A stretch of DNA of 31,864 bases from JANXQE01 sp035651635 (GTDB lineage: Bacteria; Verrucomicrobiota; Verrucomicrobiia; Limisphaerales; UBA8199), in the NCBI GenBank assembly GCA_035651635.1, contig DASRFK010000173.1, positions 1-31,864 of the forward strand, written 5' to 3'. Of the stretch, positions 15,402 through 23,640 are shown piece after piece. The notes beneath the pieces are model-generated. The model ran no database searches. It saw only the letters and a list, made by a program, of their open reading frames with translations, and was not told where the DNA came from. The position numbers and the translations under genes are program-made. Within the stretch, counting starts at the first letter, position 1, and every line of letters begins with the position of its first letter.

Positions 15402-15689
15402 CTACGGGGTCGAGGAGGCTTCGTACGAGCAGGAGAGATCTATTTGCTGGCCGCAGGAGCAGTGAATCTGGATGCCGACGATGCGATCGTCTGCTTTCTG
15501 CAAGGTTACCCGGGGCTGGCAGGAATGGGCAGCCACTCCACCCGTGCCATCGAGTGAGGGAACGACCTCGCGCAGTGTGCGGACGTTTTCAGGATGCGGG
15601 ACCACCAACACTTGAAAGTCCTGGCGCCGCTCACCGGTCGGATCGTTCGCAGCCAGGGGAACGAACTGATTATTCGCGGGAGCGTTCAT
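15402..15689 (-). CDS. Small Cys-containing protein at the end of the flagellar cluster
   Basis: A 95-aa protein of unknown function. Its ATG overlaps the motB stop codon (ATGA at 15686-15689), so it is translationally coupled to motB and very likely expressed with the flagellum. Cys57, Cys77, Cys79 and Cys87 ('IQIHCSCGQQIDLSC') could form a metal site or disulfides. There is no signal peptide or membrane helix, so it is predicted cytoplasmic. It may be a stator- or motor-linked accessory protein; that is inference from position alone. An antisense open frame runs over the same region, but coupling to motB favours this one. Confidence 0.65.
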   Translation of the reverse strand: MNAPANNQFVPLAANDPTGERRQDFQVLVVPHPENVRTLREVVPSLDGTGGVAAHSCQPRVTLQKADDRIVGIQIHCSCGQQIDLSCSYEASSTP

Positions 15690-16444
15690 TGGGAAGAAGG
15701 GATGCCGGCGGAGGCGGAGAGATTCGCCATGGTTTCTTTCAACCGCAGCAAGACTGTCACTCGGCGATTGGCTTCGGATTCAGGAGGAACCTCCGGCATA
15801 GGCACGGTATCGGCGTACCCGGAGACCTTGCACAATTGGCCCGCCAAGACTCCGTTCTGAACGAGCTTGCGGCGCGCGGCGTTGGCCCGCTCGGTGGAGA
15901 GGTCCCATTTGTTGTGAGCCTCGACGCCCGCTTCCGTGCGGCCTTCGGTGTGTCCCTCGAGCTCGATTTTGAAGGAAGTGTAGCGGGAGATTTCCCAGGC
16001 CAAGGTGGAGAACACCCAGGCGCCGTACGGCGTGAAGACGTCGCTCTCGGGTTCGAAGATGGGTTTGTGTGAGCGGTCAAAAACATTGATCCGCAAGCCA
16101 TCGGAAGTCAGATCCAATTGAACGCTTTTTTCAGTTTCATCCTGCTGTTGGAGAATCTTGGCCAGGTCTTCGCTAATGCGGCGCATGGTTTCCATTTCGA
16201 CGGCGGAAACAGATTGGAATTTGCCCTCCGCTTTGGAGGTGGCGGTGACGTCTTTGTTGGGAATGAGTCCGGTGGATTCTTTGGTGACCGAGGAGAAGGG
16301 ATTGCGGAAGGCGCGTTCGACGGCTTCCTTAATTCTGGTGTCCTGCGCCGTGAGCCAGAGCACCATGAACAGGGCCATCATGGCCGTAATAAAATCGGCG
16401 TAGGCGACTTTCCAGGCGCCGCCGTGGTGTTCCGATTTCTTCAT
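15686..16444 (-). CDS. motB: Flagellar motor stator protein MotB
   Basis: A 252-aa stator subunit. The single N-terminal membrane helix is 'VAYADFITAMMALFMVLWL' (13-31), with Asp17 as the ion-carrying carboxylate. The 'AYADFxTAMMA' form matches proton-type MotB rather than sodium-type PomB. The plug/linker spans about 35-105, and an OmpA-like peptidoglycan-binding domain (about 110-235) shows 'LEGHTE', 'LSTERANAARR' and 'NRRVTVLL'. It anchors the stator to the wall and conducts ions with MotA, whose gene ends 5 bp upstream. The protein is shorter than the 308-aa E. coli form, mostly in its linker and tail. Confidence 0.95.
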   Translation of the reverse strand: MKKSEHHGGAWKVAYADFITAMMALFMVLWLTAQDTRIKEAVERAFRNPFSSVTKESTGLIPNKDVTATSKAEGKFQSVSAVEMETMRRISEDLAKILQQQDETEKSVQLDLTSDGLRINVFDRSHKPIFEPESDVFTPYGAWVFSTLAWEISRYTSFKIELEGHTEGRTEAGVEAHNKWDLSTERANAARRKLVQNGVLAGQLCKVSGYADTVPMPEVPPESEANRRVTVLLRLKETMANLSASAGIPSSQ

Positions 16445-16449
16445 ACGCG

Positions 16450-17319
16450 CTACGCCTTGGCCGAGCTCTTAATCGATTTAAACATCTGTTCCATCTCTTC
16501 CGAGGAAGGACGCAAGTCGCTGTTAAGGCCGCGGCGCCCCAGTTCGACGGCGGTCACCGGGGCCATTCCATTGGCAAAACCAATCACGCAGGCGGCAATG
16601 CAACGGGTATAATCGAGACGCGCGGATCCAATAAACTCCAGATTGGTGGCCAATGGGTTCAGAAAACCGTAGGCGAGAAGAATGCCCAAAAATGTACCCA
16701 CGAGGGCGGCGGCGACTTTTTCGCCGATCTGTTCGATTGGGCCGGAGATGGAGGCCATGGTAATGACGATCCCGAGCACAGCGGCGACAATGCCGAATCC
16801 GGGCATGGCATCGGCGGCCTTGGTCAGAACATTGACGGGTGCGTGATGTTCTTCTTCGAGTTTGTTGATCTCCGCGTCGAGGAGAAGGCGCAGTTGGTCG
16901 GGTTTAATCTTGCCATCGATGATCGGCCGCAAGCTGCCGGCCAGGAACTCGACCGCCTCTTCGTTGACGGAGAACAAAGGATATTTTTTGATAATCGAGC
17001 TGGTGCCGGGGTCGAGGACATGTTCTTCCAGGGCGATCATGCCGTTGCGACGGCCCAGCATAAACAACTCGAACAGCACCTTGAGCAGGTCATCATAAGC
17101 GGCGCGGTTGTAGGGCGCGCCCTTGAGCGCATCGATGATGCTCTTGGAAAGATCCACCAACACCTTGCGAGGAGACATAATCACCAGCGCGCCCAGGGCG
17201 CCGCCGCCGATGATCAACAGCTCATTCAGGTGCAACAAAGCGCCCAAATGGCCGCCGCCCCAGGCGAAACCGCCGAAGACACAACCGATAACCACTAACG
17301 CGCCGATAATGATGATCAT
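16450..17319 (-). CDS. motA: Flagellar motor stator protein MotA
   Basis: A 289-aa protein with the four membrane helices of MotA (about 1-20, 32-50, 165-190 and 198-222) and the large cytoplasmic loop between the second and third. The channel-proline motif is present in 'AMPGFGIVAAVLG', and 'VGTFLGILLAYGFLNPLA' marks the last helix. It forms the ion-driven rotor-contacting part of the stator with MotB. The pairing and 5-bp spacing to motB support the call. The gene follows fliA by 13 bp. Confidence 0.95.
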   Translation of the reverse strand: MIIIIGALVVIGCVFGGFAWGGGHLGALLHLNELLIIGGGALGALVIMSPRKVLVDLSKSIIDALKGAPYNRAAYDDLLKVLFELFMLGRRNGMIALEEHVLDPGTSSIIKKYPLFSVNEEAVEFLAGSLRPIIDGKIKPDQLRLLLDAEINKLEEEHHAPVNVLTKAADAMPGFGIVAAVLGIVITMASISGPIEQIGEKVAAALVGTFLGILLAYGFLNPLATNLEFIGSARLDYTRCIAACVIGFANGMAPVTAVELGRRGLNSDLRPSSEEMEQMFKSIKSSAKA

Positions 17320-17332
17320 GAGAACTCGCCGT

Positions 17333-18148
17333 TCAAAGTGGCTGCTCGGATTCGAGGCGCCGGAGGTACGAACGGATGGCCAGGATGGCTTGTGAGTGAA
17401 TCTGGCAAATGCGCGACTCGGTCAGCCCAAGTAACTCGGCAATCTCGCGCAAATGCAAATCCTGACCGTAATAAAGGGCCAGTACTTTCCGTTGGGTATC
17501 CGGCAGCTCTTTTAATCGTTGCAGAATGATGTTCTTGAGCTCATTGCGCGAAGCCTGCTCGACCGGGCCATCGGAGGCCGGATCGGCAATGACATCGCAG
17601 ACGCTGCTGGCATCAGCGCCTTCAATCGAGCAAGTCGCATCCAAACAAACAAAGGTGGCAGGCCGAATCTCGGCCAGCAGGTCGGAATATTCGGACATCG
17701 AAATATTGAGAGCTTTGGCAATTTCGGCGTCGGAGGGAATGCGGCCGAGGCGCTGTTCGACCTGGCCGATCATGTCCTGAAGTTTGCGGGCCTTCTCGTG
17801 GACCGTTCGTGGGACCCAGTCCATCCGGCGCAGTTCATCGAGCATCGATCCGCGTATGCGGAGCCGGGCATACGTCTCGAAGGAGGTTCCGGAAGCTGGA
17901 TCATAATTGCGCAGAGCTTGCAATAAACCGAGCAAGCCGGCGCTGTTCAAATCATCCTGGTCGACATGCTCGGGCAAAGTCATTGCCAGTCGGCCAACGG
18001 CCGCGCGCACCAACGGCAAGTACTTCTCAACGAGCGCATTCTCGGAGGGACTATCACCATTTTTATGATAGTGCTGCCACAATTCCTGGGCTGAAGGGTG
18101 AGGCTCACGCGCGGCAAGGGCGGGTTCAGCAATCGCGCAAGTGCTCAT
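17333..18148 (-). CDS. fliA: Flagellar sigma factor sigma-28 (FliA)
   Basis: A 271-aa sigma-70-family factor of the FliA/WhiG group. Region 2 reads 'DLNSAGLLGLLQALRNYDP' and 'SFETYARLRIRGSMLDELR', followed by 'DWVPRTV', which is typical of FliA. Region 3 spans about 115-160, and region 4 holds the helix-turn-helix 'LREIAELLGLTESRICQIHSQA' near the C-terminus. It directs transcription of late flagellar genes such as flagellin and chemotaxis genes. An anti-sigma factor FlgM gene is not in the window. Its ATG overlaps the end of the upstream 80-aa gene by 4 bp. Confidence 0.94.
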   Translation of the reverse strand: MSTCAIAEPALAAREPHPSAQELWQHYHKNGDSPSENALVEKYLPLVRAAVGRLAMTLPEHVDQDDLNSAGLLGLLQALRNYDPASGTSFETYARLRIRGSMLDELRRMDWVPRTVHEKARKLQDMIGQVEQRLGRIPSDAEIAKALNISMSEYSDLLAEIRPATFVCLDATCSIEGADASSVCDVIADPASDGPVEQASRNELKNIILQRLKELPDTQRKVLALYYGQDLHLREIAELLGLTESRICQIHSQAILAIRSYLRRLESEQPL

Positions 18149-18387
18149 GATTTAGCGGTAGCTTTGGGAGTTGGGGGAAAGGGGCGTCGAACGGCGCGGC
18201 GCTGTCGGAGAGATTCCTGCAGGCCCCGAATGCAAACATTGCTCCACCAGCGCATGAGCAGCGCGGCGACCAGAGCGGCGGCCGAAGCGCGCCACAAGGC
18301 TGCAGGCCAAGAACTTAGGCCAGCCAGGGCGGAACCGCTCCCGATTACAAAACCGATTAGAGCTCCGAGGATCATCAGCGCTTTCAT
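18145..18387 (-). CDS. Small two-helix membrane protein between flhF and fliA
   Basis: An 80-aa protein of unknown function. It has two predicted membrane helices (about 3-24 and 31-48) and a basic, Pro-containing cytoplasmic tail ('RQRRAVRRPFPPTPK'). Its stop overlaps the fliA start (ATGA), so it is translationally coupled to the sigma factor. It sits exactly where most flagellar loci have flhG (fleN), but it has no ATPase motif and is no FlhG. A role in FlhF placement or in FliA control at the membrane is possible but is inference from position only. Confidence 0.65.
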   Translation of the reverse strand: MKALMILGALIGFVIGSGSALAGLSSWPAALWRASAAALVAALLMRWWSNVCIRGLQESLRQRRAVRRPFPPTPKATAKS

Positions 18388-18456
18388 TCAACAGGAAACT
18401 GTTAAGCACAACCTTTGCCAGAGCAGAACAAACCCGAAGAAGATGGCGCGGCGGCC

Positions 18457-19335
18457 TCAGGCTGCCATTTGAGCCCAAAGTCCAGGGATTGCGTCCGCCA
18501 CTAGTATGTCGCCAGGAACTTTTTGCCCGGTGCTCAGGAAGCGCAGACAGCAATTTGTGCCCTTGAGGAAGTCCAGCAGTTTGTCTTCACGACAGTCCTC
18601 GTCCAAATGGCAAAGGCCCAAGTCCTCAGGTTCGAATGAGGCGAACGCGCGGAATTGCTCGAAGAGGGTGCTTGATTCGTACGCGGCATTGAGGATCAGA
18701 TGCACCCTGGGCCGAGGGAGCGAAGCCAGAACAGCCTTGAGGTTGCGCATGGCCTGGGCATCACCCGATGGAACACCAGGCAAATCAATCAGCAAAAGTT
18801 CGCGTGCGTCGACTCCGGGGTCGCCCGGGGCTTGATCGTTGCCAGCATTGGAGTTCCAGAAGCGCTCGAGGGCGACACCGAGCATCTCAGTGTAAACGTT
18901 AAGGAACTCGGCCGTGTTCGCATTGCCTGCATCGAGCCGCCACACCTTCGTGACACGGTTCTCCTGAAGCACTGAGCGAGTCATCCATTTGCACAACAGG
19001 GTGGTTTTGCCGACGCCGGGAGGCCCAACCAGCACATGCGGCCTGGCAGAACCATCCTGCAACGGAGAGGAAACCCGGCGAGAGGCGGAAAATAATCGCA
19101 AAGCCGCGCTTGCGGCGGTGTTCGGAGAGATTCGGGCGGCTGGATTCAAAGTTTGGTCCGCCATCGAGGGGATGCACGCCAGCACTTCAATCGAGCGAGT
19201 TCTGGTCCAAAAGCGAGACAGGCCCTGCCTGGGCAGCGGACGCACGCTTAAAACGATCGCGTCGGGCCCCAGCTCGGTGTGAATGCGCTGAAGCGCGGTT
19301 TCGAGATCGTGGCAAACGAACGGAACGACCTTCAT
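18457..19335 (-). CDS. flhF: FlhF-like SRP-type GTPase, divergent
   Basis: A 292-aa protein. The N-terminus 'MKVVPFVCHDLETALQRIH' followed by 'LGPDAIVLS' is typical of FlhF, which is why the ATG at 19335 is preferred over one 21 bp upstream. The P-loop 'GPPGVGKTT' (104-112) is intact and 'LDAGN' follows. The G3 motif, normally DTAGR, is 'DLPGV' at 184-188, and G4, normally TKLDE, is 'CHLDED' near 242-247. FlhF sets flagellar number and place by GTP-dependent dimerisation. This one is short and its guanine-recognition motif is poor, so nucleotide specificity is doubtful. The position directly after flhA is standard. Confidence 0.85.
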   Translation of the reverse strand: MKVVPFVCHDLETALQRIHTELGPDAIVLSVRPLPRQGLSRFWTRTRSIEVLACIPSMADQTLNPAARISPNTAASAALRLFSASRRVSSPLQDGSARPHVLVGPPGVGKTTLLCKWMTRSVLQENRVTKVWRLDAGNANTAEFLNVYTEMLGVALERFWNSNAGNDQAPGDPGVDARELLLIDLPGVPSGDAQAMRNLKAVLASLPRPRVHLILNAAYESSTLFEQFRAFASFEPEDLGLCHLDEDCREDKLLDFLKGTNCCLRFLSTGQKVPGDILVADAIPGLWAQMAA

Positions 19336-19370
19336 GGCGGCAGCAGGGAGATGCATGAGGCACTCGGGCC

Positions 19371-21482
19371 CTAGTCAAGACACGGAATGACCGCGGCGTT
19401 TTGGATTTGAATCCGGGACGGAACCTCCGAATACGAAAGCACCGCCAGGTCGGAGAAGGTCGTTTCAAAAAAACGGCGAAAGGCCAGGCGCAGAGGAGGG
19501 GCGCACAGAACGACCGGGTGCTGCCCCGCTGAGAGCATTTGCTGCACGAGTTTGGAAAGCACGTCCATGATATGCCGGGCTAACCGCGGCTCCAGAACCA
19601 AGGCTACCTCGGTGGGAGATTGGCGGATGCCCTGGGCCAATTGCTGCTCGAGCTTCGGGTCCATGGTGATGGCGCGCAAACTGCCGTTTTCGCTCTGATA
19701 CGGCTTGGTAATCTGCGGGCCAAGCGCACGCCGGGCGTACTCGGAGAGCTCATCCGGGTTCTTGGTAAGCCCAGCAAAGTCGCTGACCTTTTCCAGGATG
19801 CCCGCCAGGTTGCGGATGGAAATGCCCTCGGCGAGCAGGTTTTGCAAAATGCGTTGAACCTGACCGACCGTCAGTTGAGCCGGGATGAGTTCATTGACCA
19901 CAGCCGGGTGAGTCTGCTTCAGGTTATCGAGCAAACCCTGAACATCCTGGCGAGTGAGGATTTCATGACAATGGCGGCGGACGGTTTCGGATAGATGTGT
20001 GACCAGGACCGACGCGGCATCGACCACGGTGTAGCCGGCGGCTTCGGCTGACTTACGCTCGATCTCAGTTACCCAGGTGGCGGGCAACTGAAAAACGGGT
20101 TCAATCGTCGGCACGCCTTTGAGGGTCGTTTTGCTATTGGTCGCGTTCATCGCCAGCCAATGGCCGGGCAGCAACTGGCCCTGGGCAATGGGGCTGCCTT
20201 TGAGTAAAAAGCGGTACTCGTTCGGCCCGAGTTGCAGGTTATCGCGCAGCCGGATGGGTGGAATCAGGACGCCGATGTCCTGAGCGAAGTTGCGGCGCAC
20301 GCCCGTCACGCGTTCGAGCAAATCGCCCCCCTTGCGTGTATCAGCCAATCCGACTAATCCGTAGCCGAGCTCAATCTGCAAAGTTTCAACGAGCAGGAAT
20401 GACTCGAGTTTTTCACTTGGCTTTACCTCAGAAACGCCAGGCGCGTCAGTTTTTGGCTCGGCGACTTTGGCCGTCTGCGCGTTCATCGACGGACCGACAG
20501 GAGCGAGCAAGTCGAGCGCCCCATGCCGGTGCATGGTGTAGGAAAGCAGCCCGGTAATGGCGCCCAAAAACAGGAAGGGGAGTGTGGGCAGGCCGGGCAC
20601 CAACCCCAGGACCGTCAACATGCAAGCCAGCACGGTCAGAGCCTTGGGGTAGAAGAGCAGTTGCCGGCCGAGCTCGCGCCCGAGATCATTCTTGGAGGTC
20701 GCGCGAGTAATCAGAATACCAGCGGCCGTGGAAGTGATCAGCGCCGGGATTTGAGAAACCAGCCCGTCGCCGATGGACAGGATGGTGAAGCGCTGCAGCG
20801 CTTCGCCCATGGTCATTCCCTTCTGAAGGATGCCAATGGCAAAGCCGCCGATAATGTTGATGACGGTGATTAGAATGGCGGCAATGGCATCGCCACGCAC
20901 GAACTTACTCGCGCCATCCATCGCGCCATAGAAATCCGATTCCTCTTCCAGCGACCGCCGACGGTTGCGCGCCTCGGATTCATTAATCAGCCCGGCATTC
21001 AGTTCGGCGTCGATGGCCATCTGTTTGCCCGGCAAGGCATCCAAAGTAAAACGCGCGGCCACCTCGGCGATACGGCCTGCGCCCTTGGTAATGACGATAA
21101 AATTGATTAGGACGAGGATGCAGAATACAACCAGCCCAACCACGTAGTTGCCGCGAACGACGAAATTGCCAAAGGCCTCGATGATATGGCCGGCATAACC
21201 GTCGAGCAGAATCAGCCGGGTGGAAGCGACATTCAGCGCCAGTCGATAAAGAGTAATAAACAGAAGCAATGTGGGGAACCCGGTAAACTCTGCCGGTTGG
21301 CGCAGGTAAAGGATAACCAACAAAGTCAGCAGCGACAGGGCGATGCTGAGGGTCAGAAGCAGATCCAGGAGGATCGGAGCGACCGGCAAAATGAGCAGGA
21401 GAATGGTGCCAAAGAGCGCACAGACAAGCCATAAGTCTCCATAACGCAGGAGTTTGCGCATTCGGTCGCTCAGGGCACCCAT
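19371..21482 (-). CDS. flhA: Flagellar export gate protein FlhA
   Basis: A 703-aa inner-membrane protein of the FHIPEP family. The N-terminal half carries about eight membrane helices and the conserved cytoplasmic loop 'GAGRIAEVAARFTLDALPGK' with 'MAIDAELNAGLI' and 'DFYGAMDGASKFVRGDAIA'. The C-terminal cytoplasmic domain (about 350-703) docks substrates and chaperones, and 'VDAASVLVTHLSE' is a recognisable part. It forms the nonameric ring of the flagellar type III export gate and couples proton flow to export. Length matches the family, and the gene sits between flhB and flhF as usual. Confidence 0.97.
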   Translation of the reverse strand: MGALSDRMRKLLRYGDLWLVCALFGTILLLILPVAPILLDLLLTLSIALSLLTLLVILYLRQPAEFTGFPTLLLFITLYRLALNVASTRLILLDGYAGHIIEAFGNFVVRGNYVVGLVVFCILVLINFIVITKGAGRIAEVAARFTLDALPGKQMAIDAELNAGLINESEARNRRRSLEEESDFYGAMDGASKFVRGDAIAAILITVINIIGGFAIGILQKGMTMGEALQRFTILSIGDGLVSQIPALITSTAAGILITRATSKNDLGRELGRQLLFYPKALTVLACMLTVLGLVPGLPTLPFLFLGAITGLLSYTMHRHGALDLLAPVGPSMNAQTAKVAEPKTDAPGVSEVKPSEKLESFLLVETLQIELGYGLVGLADTRKGGDLLERVTGVRRNFAQDIGVLIPPIRLRDNLQLGPNEYRFLLKGSPIAQGQLLPGHWLAMNATNSKTTLKGVPTIEPVFQLPATWVTEIERKSAEAAGYTVVDAASVLVTHLSETVRRHCHEILTRQDVQGLLDNLKQTHPAVVNELIPAQLTVGQVQRILQNLLAEGISIRNLAGILEKVSDFAGLTKNPDELSEYARRALGPQITKPYQSENGSLRAITMDPKLEQQLAQGIRQSPTEVALVLEPRLARHIMDVLSKLVQQMLSAGQHPVVLCAPPLRLAFRRFFETTFSDLAVLSYSEVPSRIQIQNAAVIPCLD

Positions 21483-21491
21483 ATCGTCTCG

Positions 21492-22574
21492 CTAGACCTG
21501 GTTTTGTTCGGTGTAATAACGGTAGCGGTTGACCCGGTAAACCCAGGCCAGCACTTCGGCTACTGCGGCATACAGTTGAGCAGGAACCTCGCCACCAATG
21601 CGGCCGTGCTTAAAAAGCAGGCGGGCCAGAGGTTTATTCTCAAGAATCGGCACTTGGTGCTGCTGGGCTAATTCGCGGATTCGTTGGGCATTGAGCCGGA
21701 TGCCTTTGGCGACGATCTTGGGCGCGCGCATGGTCTTGCGATCGTACCGGAGAGCGATGGCAAGATGTGTTGGGTTCGTGACCACAACGTCCGCTTTAGG
21801 AACTTCGGCCAGCATCTTGGCTTTGCTGACGGCTCGGCGTCGGCGGCGTGCCGATTTGATTTGCTGGTTACCCTCGCTGTTCTTCATTTCATCTTTGAGT
21901 TCCTCGCGGGTCATCATGAGCTCCTGATGGGTTTTCCACCATTGATACCCGTAATCGGCCGCGGCGATTGCCAGCAGGACCAGGCTGATCCGGAAGATGA
22001 TGCGGATCCAGGTGCTGGCGAGAAACTCGGCCAGTCGGCCGACGCTTACCGAGGTGGTGAAAATCGGGTCGTTGAGAACGCTGCGCACTTCGGAATAGGT
22101 CAGGAGAATGATAAACATCAGTTTAGTCAAAGCGGTGAGGGTCGAGACGGCCGCAGAGGTGGAAAAGAGCCGCTTAAAGCCTTCAATAGGATTGAGACGA
22201 TTCCAATTGGGAGTGAGTGCCTCGGAGGCCGTGTTGAAACGGTTCTGGATGGCCCCCGCCAGGAGGCCGGCCAAGGCGGTGGCCACGACAATTGGACCGG
22301 CACACTTGACAACCAGCAGCGCGCCGCTGACGGCGTAGCCTTGCAGGGAACTGCCGGAAATAGAGGTATCGTGCAGATGCCCGAGCATCGCCACGGTGGC
22401 CCCCGCCATGGTGCGCCAGGTTTCGTGACCTGCGAAAGAAAGAGCGGCCAGGCTGCCGAGCAAGACAAAGACCGTCTGAACCTCGGCACTGCGAGCTATT
22501 TGGCCGCGCTTGAGTGCTTCTTCCAGCTTGCGCGGTGTCGGTTGCTCGGTCTTCTCGCCGGTGTGCTCGCTCAT
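21492..22574 (-). CDS. flhB: Flagellar export switch protein FlhB
   Basis: A 360-aa protein with the FlhB start 'EKTEQPTPRKLEEALKRGQ', four membrane helices (about 30-50, 80-108, 145-162 and 190-210) and a cytoplasmic domain. The autocleavage motif is Asn267-Pro268-Thr269-His270 ('VVVTNPTHLAIAL'). Self-cleavage between Asn and Pro switches export from hook to filament substrates, together with FliK, which is encoded in the same cluster. Length and motifs are standard. Confidence 0.97.
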   Translation of the reverse strand: MSEHTGEKTEQPTPRKLEEALKRGQIARSAEVQTVFVLLGSLAALSFAGHETWRTMAGATVAMLGHLHDTSISGSSLQGYAVSGALLVVKCAGPIVVATALAGLLAGAIQNRFNTASEALTPNWNRLNPIEGFKRLFSTSAAVSTLTALTKLMFIILLTYSEVRSVLNDPIFTTSVSVGRLAEFLASTWIRIIFRISLVLLAIAAADYGYQWWKTHQELMMTREELKDEMKNSEGNQQIKSARRRRRAVSKAKMLAEVPKADVVVTNPTHLAIALRYDRKTMRAPKIVAKGIRLNAQRIRELAQQHQVPILENKPLARLLFKHGRIGGEVPAQLYAAVAEVLAWVYRVNRYRYYTEQNQV

Positions 22575-22579
22575 TGCTC

Positions 22580-23344
22580 TTAGCCGCCGGCAAGGGCTTG
22601 GCCGACACGGATTAGGTCCTCAGGCAAGCGGCGCAGGTAATTAAGGACATGCTCGCCGGTCAACTGCAGCGTAAAACCAAAAACGATCAAACCGCCCGCA
22701 ATACGAAAAGCGAAGCTCTCGGAAAAGACATTCATTTGCGAGACCGTGCGGCTAAGCACCGAGAAAACCAGCGTCACGACGAAAGAGACGGCGATGATGG
22801 GGGCGGCGATTTGCAGAGCGACCACAAAGATGCGGCTGGTGTGTTTTAAAACGGCTTCGAACAAGGCGCCGTCCAGATGAGCCCCACCAGGGGGCAGCAC
22901 GAGGTAAGTTTGTTGAAAACCGGCGAGGACCCAGTGGTGCAGGTCCAGAGTGAACATCACGACCGAAGCAAGAAAGAACAGAATCGTGCCGGGGACTGGC
23001 GAGGAATGGCCTTCCATCGGATTGAGAATGGCCCCCATGTTAAGGCCCAACTCAGCGGAGACGAAGTTGCCGGCCAAATCCACGGCGTAAAAGACCATCC
23101 GGGAGATGAATCCCAGGAGCAGACCGATGCTCACTTCCTGGATCATCAGGCCCAGGAGACTGGCCAATCCCAGCGCACCAAAGGAAACGGCGGGTAAAAA
23201 CGGACCGAGCAACAGGGCGATCAACGCGGCCAGGGCGACCCGGAGCCGGACGGGGAAATTGGCGATGGAAAAGAAAGGCAGTACGAGCAAGAACGAACCA
23301 ACGCGCAAGAACACCAAAAGCCAATTCTGAAAATCCAGTTGCAT
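22580..23344 (-). CDS. fliR: Flagellar export gate protein FliR
   Basis: A 254-aa integral membrane protein with about six membrane helices. Recognisable stretches are 'FLRVGSFLLVLPFFS' near the start, 'ALLLGPFLPA', 'VDLAGNFVSAELGLNMGAI' and, near the C-terminus, 'VFSESFAFRIAGGLIVFGF', which has the FliR 'P(V)/QMNVF...' region just before it. With FliP and FliQ it builds the helical core of the export gate. It starts 14 bp after fliQ and ends 5 bp before flhB. Confidence 0.95.
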   Translation of the reverse strand: MQLDFQNWLLVFLRVGSFLLVLPFFSIANFPVRLRVALAALIALLLGPFLPAVSFGALGLASLLGLMIQEVSIGLLLGFISRMVFYAVDLAGNFVSAELGLNMGAILNPMEGHSSPVPGTILFFLASVVMFTLDLHHWVLAGFQQTYLVLPPGGAHLDGALFEAVLKHTSRIFVVALQIAAPIIAVSFVVTLVFSVLSRTVSQMNVFSESFAFRIAGGLIVFGFTLQLTGEHVLNYLRRLPEDLIRVGQALAGG

Positions 23345-23358
23345 GGCCGCGGGGCCCG

Positions 23359-23628
23359 CTACTGGACCATCTGCGGCAGTTTTTCAATGACCGCCGTGGC
23401 GAACTCGGCGAGCGATCGCACGATCCAGGGTAGAAGCAAAAGGAGCATCCCGACCACGGCGAGAGCCTTGGGAACAAAAGCGAGCGTTTGCTCATGAATC
23501 GTGGTGACAGCCTGGAAGAGGCTGACTGCCAGCCCGATCACCATGGCGGTCACCAGCAAAGGCGCGGCCAGAGCCAGCGCCTGGTAGATCATGGTTTTAA
23601 GCAGTTCAATGGCGAATTCAGGATTCAT
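23359..23628 (-). CDS. fliQ: Flagellar export gate protein FliQ
   Basis: An 89-aa protein with two membrane helices forming a hairpin (about 17-37 and 50-70). 'GLAVSLFQAVTTIHEQTLAFVPK' contains the family's conserved 'QAxTxIxExTLxFxPK' pattern. Four copies wrap the FliP-FliR core of the export gate. Its length equals that of well-known FliQ proteins, and it lies between fliP and fliR. Confidence 0.95.
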   Translation of the reverse strand: MNPEFAIELLKTMIYQALALAAPLLVTAMVIGLAVSLFQAVTTIHEQTLAFVPKALAVVGMLLLLLPWIVRSLAEFATAVIEKLPQMVQ

Positions 23629-23640
23629 ATAAATTGTCGA

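Noticed and set aside
15371..16072. 233-aa plus-strand frame over the 95-aa gene and the motB end
   Set aside because: Overlaps motB in antisense, Arg-rich, no motif; the minus-strand genes are coupled by ATGA.
21684..22583. 299-aa plus-strand frame across flhB
   Set aside because: Antisense shadow of a clearly identified flhB gene, with low-complexity composition and no recognisable domain.
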